From: JAWVZB01 sp033722375 | GTDB lineage: Bacteria; Actinomycetota; Nitriliruptoria; Nitriliruptorales; Nitriliruptoraceae | NCBI GenBank assembly: GCA_033722375.1 | Contig: JAWVZB010000086.1 | Location: 1 to 13,036, forward strand | Length of the DNA stretch: 13,036 nucleotides | Reading direction: 5' to 3' | Shown: one piece after another, positions 6,618 through 12,336 of the stretch | How the letters are laid out: the number at the start of each line of letters is the position of its first letter | How positions within the stretch are numbered: the first letter of the stretch is position 1 | Notes under the pieces: generated by a model | Told to the model about the DNA's origin: nothing | The model's input: the letters and a program-made list of their open reading frames with translations, nothing else | The model's database searches: none | Made by a program: the position numbers and the translations under genes

Positions 6618-7685
6618 GTGAGTACGACCTTCGAGCACCTCGACGGACACGAGCAGGTGCTGTTCGGCAACGACCCCGGAACCGGGCTGCGTTGCATCAT
6701 CGCGATCCACTCGACCGCGCTCGGGCCTTCCCTCGGCGGTACCCGGTTCTACCCGTACGGCACCGAGGAGGAAGCCCTCGTCGACGTGCTCCGGCTGTCG
6801 ATGGCGATGAGCTACAAGGCGGCCTGCGCGGGGCTGGATCTGGGGGGCGGCAAGGCGGTCATCATCGGTGACCCCGAGACCGACAAGAGCGAGCCGCTGC
6901 TGCGCGCCTACGGACGCATGGTCGGATCGCTCGGTGGGCGCTACATCACGGCCTGCGACGTGGGGACCTACCCACGCGACATGGAGATCGTCGGCCGCGA
7001 GACACGGTGGGCCACCGGGAAGGATGTCGAGCACGGCGGCTCGGGCGACTCGGGAATCCTCACCGCCTACGGTGTCTACCTCGCCATGAAGGCGACCGCC
7101 CGCGAGGTCTTCGGGACCGACGACCTCAGCGGCCGCCACATCGCGGTGCAGGGCCTCGGCAAGGTCGGTCGCCGGCTCGTCGACCACCTCCTCGAGGAAG
7201 GCGCCAAGGTCACCGCGACCGACATCGACCAGGGCGCGCTCGACGCCGCGGCAGAGCGCGGCGTCGATCCCGTCGAGCCCGAGAGGATCTTCGACGTCGA
7301 TGCCGACATCTTCTCCCCCAACGCGCTCGGCGCCGTCCTCAGCGAGGACACGATCCCGCGGCTCCAGGTCGGGGCGGTCTGTGGCGGGGCGAACAACCAG
7401 CTCGCCACCGTCGAGGACGCCGCACGCCTCCAGGAGCGCGACATCCTCTACGCCCCCGACTACGTCGTGAACGCCGGCGGCCTCATCAACGTCTCCGACG
7501 AGCTGCACCCCGGCGGCTACTCCGCGGACCGCGCCAAGCACAAGGCCCAGCACATCGACGACACCCTCGTCGAGATCTTCGAGGAGGCCCGCCAAGCGGG
7601 CAGCACCACCGAGATCGCCGCCGAGAAGGTCGCCGAGCGCCGGATGGCGAACGTCGGCCGCCTGCGCGGTATCTGGCTCCCCTGA
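6618..7685 (+). CDS. Leucine/valine (branched-chain amino acid) dehydrogenase
   Basis: NAD-dependent oxidative deamination of Leu/Val/Ile to the 2-oxo acids, supplying branched-chain acyl-CoA precursors or catabolic carbon. From GTG 6618 it has 355 residues (MSTTFEHLDGHEQVLFG), a usual length. K67 (MSYKAA) and K79 (GGGKAVIIGD) match the substrate-binding and catalytic lysines of the family, and D114 is in CDVGT. The Rossmann fold carries GLGKVG at 179-184 with acidic D202 at the end of the second strand, favouring NAD over NADP. GTG 6618 is chosen because GGGAG (6604-6608) precedes it and homologues begin near this point. ATG 6534 adds 28 residues, lacks a ribosome site and overlaps the opposite gene's start. 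Leucine and valine preference cannot be separated by eye; phenylalanine dehydrogenase is less likely. Confidence 0.93.
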   Translation: MSTTFEHLDGHEQVLFGNDPGTGLRCIIAIHSTALGPSLGGTRFYPYGTEEEALVDVLRLSMAMSYKAACAGLDLGGGKAVIIGDPETDKSEPLLRAYGRMVGSLGGRYITACDVGTYPRDMEIVGRETRWATGKDVEHGGSGDSGILTAYGVYLAMKATAREVFGTDDLSGRHIAVQGLGKVGRRLVDHLLEEGAKVTATDIDQGALDAAAERGVDPVEPERIFDVDADIFSPNALGAVLSEDTIPRLQVGAVCGGANNQLATVEDAARLQERDILYAPDYVVNAGGLINVSDELHPGGYSADRAKHKAQHIDDTLVEIFEEARQAGSTTEIAAEKVAERRMANVGRLRGIWLP

Positions 7686-7688
7686 GCC

Positions 7689-7705
7689 CGGGTCAGCTCG
7701 ACCCG
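7689..7705. terminator. Hairpin between convergent dehydrogenase and sulfotransferase genes
   Basis: CGGGTC (7689-7694) and GACCCG (7700-7705) form a perfect 6-bp stem with a 5-nt loop. It begins 4 nt after the dehydrogenase stop and includes the sulfotransferase stop (7693-7695). No T-tract is present on either side. It could act bidirectionally. Confidence 0.35.
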
Positions 7706-8655
7706 CGCCAGCCGTGGTGGACCCAGTCCGCGAGCTCCGGATCAACCAGCTCGGCGACCCGCTCGTCGTAGTGGGCTTCGTCCTCGGGGGTGAGGAGATC
7801 CCGCCACTCCTGCTTGCCGCCTGACCGGAAGAACCGTTCCGGATCCTTCCAGAGATCGAGCTCGCCGATCGGGGCGGAGTCCTGCGCCCGTTCGCGCATC
7901 CGCGACAGCGACGCCGCCTCCGCGAGCTCCTCCGCCCGTCGTCGCGACACCGGCAGATCGAGGATCTCGCCGAGCCGCACGATCTCCCCGACCAGGTCAC
8001 GCTTCAGATCGGCGAAGTGGAACAGCGCGACGTTGTCGAGGTGACGCCGCTCCCAGCCGGTCTCGAGGTGGTGGAGCACCCACGCGAGATGGACGCCGGT
8101 GTGGCTGTCGCCCCGGTCGCGGTCCATCTCGAACCGGAACCAGGCGTCGAGCTCCTCCGGCACCTCGGTCTGAGGCAGCGACGCGAGGTAGTCCTCGCCC
8201 CGCACCTCGACGACCAGGTCCCGAACGGCGGGGAGATCGAGGTTCTCGATGTGATGCCACATCGAGAACGCGACGTCGCGGGGGTCACGACCCACCACGA
8301 GGTAGGTCACCCGATCGTCCCACGGCAGCGCGTCGAGCGGGGCGTGGGTCTTGATGAAGCGCCGGTGCTCCTGCGACTCGAACATCGCCCGTACCTCCTC
8401 TTGGGTCCGGGTGTTCATGTCGAGCCAGGGGGACATGACGTTGAGCGGAGCCGGGAAGTCGGGCCCATCGAAGATCAGCAGCGCCACGAGCTGCTGCATC
8501 CAGGTGGTTCCCGACTTCGACGGCGTGCTGATCACGATGTCGTCGGGGCGGTACTCGAAACCGTCCCAGTTGGCCGTGTCGGCGATCCCGCTGCGGTACA
8601 CCGCACGCTCCTCCGACCCCGAGGGGCCTGTGGTCCCGTCGTCGGCGGTGCTCAT
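7693..8655 (-). CDS. PAPS-dependent sulfotransferase, cytosolic type (Sulfotransfer_1)
   Basis: Transfers sulfate from 3'-phosphoadenosine-5'-phosphosulfate to a hydroxyl or amine acceptor. It has 320 residues, a normal length, with no signal peptide. The 5'-phosphosulfate-binding loop is STPSKSGTTW (43-52), the KTH motif at 102-104 gives catalytic His104, and the 3'-phosphate-binding element is GRDPRDVAFS (122-131). The C-terminal family motif appears in degenerate form around FRSGGKQEWRDLLTPED, where K-G-x-x-G-x-W would be usual. Its ATG (8655-8653) overlaps the purM stop TGA as ATGA, so it is almost certainly translated from the purM mRNA. The acceptor cannot be predicted: aryl/steroid-like small molecules or glycolipids are possible. 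It converges on the dehydrogenase gene with a 7-nt gap. Confidence 0.92.
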   Translation of the reverse strand: MSTADDGTTGPSGSEERAVYRSGIADTANWDGFEYRPDDIVISTPSKSGTTWMQQLVALLIFDGPDFPAPLNVMSPWLDMNTRTQEEVRAMFESQEHRRFIKTHAPLDALPWDDRVTYLVVGRDPRDVAFSMWHHIENLDLPAVRDLVVEVRGEDYLASLPQTEVPEELDAWFRFEMDRDRGDSHTGVHLAWVLHHLETGWERRHLDNVALFHFADLKRDLVGEIVRLGEILDLPVSRRRAEELAEAASLSRMRERAQDSAPIGELDLWKDPERFFRSGGKQEWRDLLTPEDEAHYDERVAELVDPELADWVHHGWRGSS

Positions 8656-9689
8656 CCCGTGAGCTCCACTCCGTCGCCGTCGACGACCTCGCCGCAGACC
8701 CACGCCGCCACGCCCCGCTCCTCGAGGGCGTTGACAGCGGCCTCGGCCTCCGCCGGGGGGACGACCGCGACCATGCCGACGCCCATGTTGAAGGTCCGCC
8801 ACATCTCGTCAGCGGCGACGGGGCCCCGCTCCGCCAGCCACGAGAAGATGGCGGGGCGCTCCCACGTCCCCGTGTCGACCCGCGCCCCGACGCCGTCCGG
8901 CAGCACGCGCGGGAGGTTGCCGGGCAGCCCACCGCCGGTGACGTGGCAGAGCGCGTGGACCTCGACGGCGTCGATGAGCGCCAGGCAGTCCAGCGCGTAG
9001 ATACGGGTCGGCTCCAGCAGGGTCTCGCCGAGCGGCGCCTCGAGATCGTGGCGCTCGGTCAGGTCGAGGTCGTCGACGATCCGGCGCACGAGGCTGTAGC
9101 CGTTGGAGTGGATGCCGCTCGAGCCCATCGCGACCAGCACGTCGCCGGCTTCCACCCGGTCCGGCCCGAGGATCGCGCCCCGCTCGACCACCCCGACGCC
9201 GAAGCCGGCGACATCGAACTCGTCGGGACCGAGCAGGCCGGGATGTTCGGCGGTCTCGCCACCGACCAGCGCACAACCGGCCTGGAGGCAGCCCTCGGCG
9301 ATGCCCCGCACGATCTCGGCGACCGCCTCGGGGTCGAGCTTGCCGACCGAGACGTAGTCGTTGAAGAACAGCGGTTCGGCACCGGTGACGACGAGATCGT
9401 CCACGACCATCGCGACGAGATCGATCCCGATCGTGTTGAGCGTGCCGAGCCGCCGAGCGAGATCGACCTTGGTGCCGACCCCGTCGGTGGAGCTGACCAG
9501 CACCGGCTCCTCGTAGCGGTCGACGTCGAGCTGGAAGAAGCCACCGAAGCCACCGATGCCACCCAACACCTCAGGCCGGGTGGACCGCTCGAGCGTCGCA
9601 CGGAGCAGCTCGACCGATCGGTCTGCCGCGTCCAGGTCGACGCCGGCATCCGCGTACGACACCGTGTTCTCGGCTGGTGCGTCGCTCAC
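8652..9689 (-). CDS. purM: Phosphoribosylformylglycinamidine cyclo-ligase (AIR synthetase)
   Basis: Fifth step of de novo purine synthesis: ATP-dependent ring closure of FGAM to aminoimidazole ribonucleotide. From GTG 9689 it is 345 residues, which matches the E. coli enzyme. Conserved blocks are VSYADAGVD (10-18), SSTDGVGTK (66-74), ALVGGETAEHPG, GSSGIHSNGYSLVRR, CHVTGGGLPGNLPRVLP and FNMGVGMV. GTG 9689 is preferred because GAGGGG lies just upstream; the in-frame ATG 9716 would add 9 residues with no clear site. The frame stays open far upstream beneath the META lipoprotein gene, but that is only a high-G+C artefact. It shares ATGA with the sulfotransferase gene downstream. Unlike the usual purF-purM pair, it is separated from purF by an opposite-strand gene and so needs its own promoter or read-through. 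Confidence 0.96.
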   Translation of the reverse strand: MSDAPAENTVSYADAGVDLDAADRSVELLRATLERSTRPEVLGGIGGFGGFFQLDVDRYEEPVLVSSTDGVGTKVDLARRLGTLNTIGIDLVAMVVDDLVVTGAEPLFFNDYVSVGKLDPEAVAEIVRGIAEGCLQAGCALVGGETAEHPGLLGPDEFDVAGFGVGVVERGAILGPDRVEAGDVLVAMGSSGIHSNGYSLVRRIVDDLDLTERHDLEAPLGETLLEPTRIYALDCLALIDAVEVHALCHVTGGGLPGNLPRVLPDGVGARVDTGTWERPAIFSWLAERGPVAADEMWRTFNMGVGMVAVVPPAEAEAAVNALEERGVAAWVCGEVVDGDGVELTG

Positions 9690-9806
9690 CGTTCCCCTCT
9701 GTTCGACGTTCCTCATGGTTGCATGCCTGAGCATCGTGCCCGAAGTGAGCGCCGCACGGAACCTCCGCCCCGTCGACCGCGTCCGACAGGATGAGGGAGG
9801 ACGACG

Positions 9807-10583
9807 ATGAAGTTCACACAGACGGTTCCGCTGGCCGTGTTGCTGGTCGCCGCACTGCTGGCTGCGGGCTGCGGGGAGCTGTTCGGGGCGGTGTCCGGCC
9901 CGGCCGGGTACCTCGGTCAGTGGGTGCTGGTCGACAGTTCGGTCGACGGCGCCCCGATCGACGTGCCCGACGATCGTCGCATCACACTGACCATCGAGGA
10001 GGAGCAGCTCGGCGGGACCGCCGCGTGCAACAGCTACGGCGGCGGACACGCCATCACCGGCAACTCGTTCCAGACCGAAGGCTTCATGATGACCGAGATG
10101 GCCTGCGAGCCCCAGGGAGCCATGGAGGCCGAGAGCCGCTACATGGCGGCGCTGTCGGCGGTGGACACGATCCGGCGGGAGGGTGACCAGCTCGTGCTCA
10201 CCGGGCCTGGCATCGAGCTCACCTTCGACCCGGTCGCCCCCGTCGAGGACGAGGCCGTCGTCGGCACCCGGTGGGTGCTCGACACCCTGATCGACGGCGA
10301 GGTGGCCTCGTCCGTTCAGGGTGACGGATTCCTGCTGCTCCGCGAGGACGGCAGCCTCGACGGCTCGACCGGCTGCCGTGACCTGCATGGCCGTTGGGAG
10401 CTCAACGGGGACCAGCTCGTCCTGCCGCAGTTCGGGGCCGACGGCGACTGCGAAGCCGCTCTCCGCGACCAGGACAGCCACGTGATCGGCGTCCTCGAAG
10501 GGGGCCGGCTGGAGGTCGACGGGAAACGCCTGACCGTGACGGCTGACGGCGGCCAGGGACTCGGCTACCGCGCGGAGAACTGA
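9807..10583 (+). CDS. Lipoprotein with two META (HslJ-like) domains
   Basis: Protein of 258 residues with a lipoprotein signal: MKFTQT, a hydrophobic core at 7-20, lipobox LAAGC, and acylated Cys22. The first META domain spans about 35-140: the W39 strand, TAACNSYGG with C74, MTEMAC with C100 and a QLVLTG strand. The second spans about 150-255: W156, STGCRDLHGRW with C190, then C215 and a final LTV strand. The cysteine pairs C74/C100 and C190/C215 may be disulfides. META domains occur in HslJ, linked to novobiocin resistance in E. coli, and in secreted or surface proteins; biochemical function is largely unknown. The start has GAGGGAGG (9793-9800) 6 nt upstream. It sits on the opposite strand between purF and purM and converges on purF with a 12-nt gap. 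Family is confident, role unknown. Confidence 0.9.
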   Translation: MKFTQTVPLAVLLVAALLAAGCGELFGAVSGPAGYLGQWVLVDSSVDGAPIDVPDDRRITLTIEEEQLGGTAACNSYGGGHAITGNSFQTEGFMMTEMACEPQGAMEAESRYMAALSAVDTIRREGDQLVLTGPGIELTFDPVAPVEDEAVVGTRWVLDTLIDGEVASSVQGDGFLLLREDGSLDGSTGCRDLHGRWELNGDQLVLPQFGADGDCEAALRDQDSHVIGVLEGGRLEVDGKRLTVTADGGQGLGYRAEN

Positions 10584-10595
10584 CCCGCCGCGGGC

Positions 10596-12005
10596 CTACT
10601 CGACGGGGCGGCCCTCGACGGCCTCGGCGGTCGGCTCGAACTCGAACTTGAACTGTGCGAGCTCCGCGTGCTCGCCGGGCACGGGGATCGGGTACTCGCC
10701 GTCCATGCACGCCCGGCAGAGCTCGGACTTCGGGGTCGGCGTGGCCGAGATCAGCCCGTCGAGGCTGATGTAGTGCAGCGAGTCCGCGTCGATGTAGTCG
10801 CAGATCTCCTGGACGGTCATGTCGGCCCCGATCAGCTCCGCACGGGTCGCCATGTCGATCCCGTAGTAGCAGGGATGCTTGATCGGCGGGGCGGTGATCC
10901 GCAGGTGGACCTCGGTCGCGCCCGCGGACCGCAGCATCTCGACGAGCTGCCGGGACGTGTTGCCGCGGACGATCGAGTCGTCGACGACGACCAGCCGCTT
11001 GCCGTCGATGATCTCGCGAACGGGCGACAGCTTGAGCCGGATCCCGAGCTGCCGCAGCGACTGGGTCGGTTCGATGAAGGTGCGGCCGACGTAGCGGTTC
11101 TTGACGAGCCCCTCGGCGTAGGGGATGCCGCTGGCCTCGGAGTAGCCCGACGCCGCGGCGGTCCCGGAGTCGGGGACCGGGATGACCACGTCCGCGTCTG
11201 CGGGCGCCTCACTGGCCAGTACCCGCCCCATCTCGCGTCGGGCGGCGTACACGCTGCGGCCGTGCTGGCGGTGGTCGGGGCGGGCGAGGTAGACCCACTC
11301 GAAGAGGCATTCCTTGGGGGCGGCCGGGGCGAAGCGTCGGCTGCGCAGCCCGTGCTCGTCGATCGTGACCACCTCGCCGGGCTCGACGTCGCGGACGTAG
11401 GCGGCACCGACGATGTCGAGCGCCTCGGTCTCCGACGCCACCACCCATCCCCCCCGGTGGAGCCGCCCGATCGTGAGCGGCCGCACGCCGGCCGCGTCCC
11501 GGAAGGCGTGGATGCGTTCCTCGTCCATCACCACGGTGGAGAACGCCCCGACGAGGTCGGGGGCGATCCCCACGATCGCCTCCTCGAGGGAGACGTCGAC
11601 CTCGCGGGCCAACAGCTCGGTCATCAGCTCGGAGTCGTTGCTCGGCTGGACATCGAGCCGGCGGGCCAGATCCGCGGTGTTGACGAGGTTGCCGTTGTGC
11701 CCCAGCGCGATGCCCCCGCCCGTCGGGGTCTCGCGGTACTGCGGCTGGGCGTTGCGCCACGAGCTCGAGCCGGTGGTCGAGTAGCGGGTGTGGCCGATCG
11801 CGACGTGGCCCTGGAGCGCGGCGAGGTTGGAGTCGTGGAAGACCTGGTTCACGAGCCCCATCTCGCGGTGCACCACGATCCGTGACCCATCCGAGGCAGC
11901 GATCCCCGCCGACTCCTGCCCGCGATGCTGGAGGGCGTAGAGCCCGAAGTACGTCAGCGCCGCGACGTCGTCACCGGGGGCGTAGACGCCGAAGACCCCA
12001 CACAT
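10596..12005 (-). CDS. purF: Amidophosphoribosyltransferase (glutamine PRPP amidotransferase)
   Basis: First committed step of purine synthesis: glutamine plus PRPP give phosphoribosylamine. It has 469 residues starting MCGVFGVY, so Cys2 becomes the N-terminal nucleophile after Met removal and no propeptide is needed. Glutaminase blocks include QHRGQESAGI (26-35), GHTRYSTTG (71-79), NAQPQ and GHNGNL (102-107). The PRPP loop is VVVDDSIVRGNTSR. Cysteines in APKECLFEWVYLARPD, KHPCYYGID and SELCRACMDG (C430, C433) match the four 4Fe-4S ligand positions of the B. subtilis-type enzyme. The start is fixed by GGAGGAG (12015-12021) 9 nt upstream; the frame continues upstream to 12134 without support. 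It is downstream of purL and the 62-residue ORF, and convergent with the META lipoprotein gene. Confidence 0.97.
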   Translation of the reverse strand: MCGVFGVYAPGDDVAALTYFGLYALQHRGQESAGIAASDGSRIVVHREMGLVNQVFHDSNLAALQGHVAIGHTRYSTTGSSSWRNAQPQYRETPTGGGIALGHNGNLVNTADLARRLDVQPSNDSELMTELLAREVDVSLEEAIVGIAPDLVGAFSTVVMDEERIHAFRDAAGVRPLTIGRLHRGGWVVASETEALDIVGAAYVRDVEPGEVVTIDEHGLRSRRFAPAAPKECLFEWVYLARPDHRQHGRSVYAARREMGRVLASEAPADADVVIPVPDSGTAAASGYSEASGIPYAEGLVKNRYVGRTFIEPTQSLRQLGIRLKLSPVREIIDGKRLVVVDDSIVRGNTSRQLVEMLRSAGATEVHLRITAPPIKHPCYYGIDMATRAELIGADMTVQEICDYIDADSLHYISLDGLISATPTPKSELCRACMDGEYPIPVPGEHAELAQFKFEFEPTAEAVEGRPVE

Positions 12006-12014
12006 CTGCGCGTG

Positions 12015-12021
12015 CTCCTCC
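12015..12021 (-). promoter_or_regulatory. Ribosome binding site fixing the purF start
   Basis: GGAGGAG on the minus strand, 9 nt before ATG 12005. It supports a PurF without a propeptide. Confidence 0.75.
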
Positions 12022-12063
12022 AGAGCGTGCCGGCAGTGTACGAACACCGCCGATCGTGGTCGG

Positions 12064-12252
12064 TCACCTGTCCCCAACACGGGCGGCCCGCAGCTTCGCG
12101 CGGCGTCGCTGCAGGTAGTTCCGCACCTTCGCACGGGTCCGCTCCGCGAGCTCGCGCTCGTCGTGGACGTCGTCGAGGAAGATCTCTGCGGTCGTCACGT
12201 CGTCTTCAGCTCGACGGTCGTTCGGGGCGAGGCGGGTGGTCCGGTCGGTCAA
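12064..12252 (-). CDS. Small hypothetical protein between purL and purF
   Basis: ORF of 62 residues from TTG 12252, reading MTDRTTRLAPNDRRAEDD, then TTAEIFLDDVHDERELAERT and an Arg-rich end (KVRNYLQRRRAKLRAARVGDR). GAGGAG (12260-12265) lies 7 nt before the TTG, a strong ribosome site. A longer GTG start at 12285 and a shorter GTG at 12198 lack comparable sites. The protein is soluble and strongly charged: acidic in the middle, basic at the C-terminus, with a helix likely from ELAERT onward. No family recognised. It lies 84 nt after purL and 58 nt before purF on the same strand, so it probably belongs to the purine transcript. A nucleic-acid-binding or partner-binding role would fit its basic tail, but this is speculation. 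Confidence 0.6.
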   Translation of the reverse strand: MTDRTTRLAPNDRRAEDDVTTAEIFLDDVHDERELAERTRAKVRNYLQRRRAKLRAARVGDR

Positions 12253-12259
12253 CGAGGTG

Positions 12260-12265
12260 CTCCTC
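12260..12265 (-). promoter_or_regulatory. Ribosome binding site supporting the TTG start of the small ORF
   Basis: GAGGAG on the minus strand, 7 nt before TTG 12252. It is the main evidence that the small ORF is translated and where it begins. Confidence 0.6.
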
Positions 12266-12308
12266 GGCAGATCGCGGCACCTCACCCGGCGTCACCGAAG
12301 GTATCAAC

Positions 12309-12324
12309 GCTTGCTATTGCAAGC
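12309..12324. promoter_or_regulatory. AT-rich palindrome upstream of the small ORF-purF transcript
   Basis: GCTTGCTATTGCAAGC is a perfect 6-bp inverted repeat (GCTTGC/GCAAGC) around TATT, in a locally AT-rich pocket of otherwise very G+C-rich DNA. It lies in the 84-nt gap between the purL stop and the small ORF start. On the minus strand it is followed by TTGATACC, which could contribute a -10 element. The lack of a T-tract argues against a terminator, so an operator for a dimeric regulator is the better guess. Confidence 0.4.
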
Positions 12325-12336
12325 ACGCCAGGGCGT

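Noticed and set aside
6579..8000. Minus-strand open frame of 473 codons opposite the amino acid dehydrogenase
   Set aside because: It overlaps two confidently assigned genes in other frames and has shadow-like composition.
8656..8802. N-terminal extension of the sulfotransferase into purM
   Set aside because: Gly/Arg-rich sequence read from inside purM; ATG 8655 with the ATGA overlap gives the normal family length.
8652..10481. A 609-codon extended version of purM
   Set aside because: The extra 264 N-terminal codons run antisense under the META lipoprotein gene and have no purine-enzyme similarity; homologues are about 345 residues and start near 9689.
10584..10594. Terminator in the 12-nt gap between the META lipoprotein gene and purF
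   Set aside because: CCCG and CGGG give a 4-bp stem with a 3-nt loop, which is expected often by chance in DNA this rich in G+C.
10668..11885. Plus-strand open frame of 405 codons opposite purF
   Set aside because: Antisense shadow of purF with skewed composition and no ribosome site or known motif.
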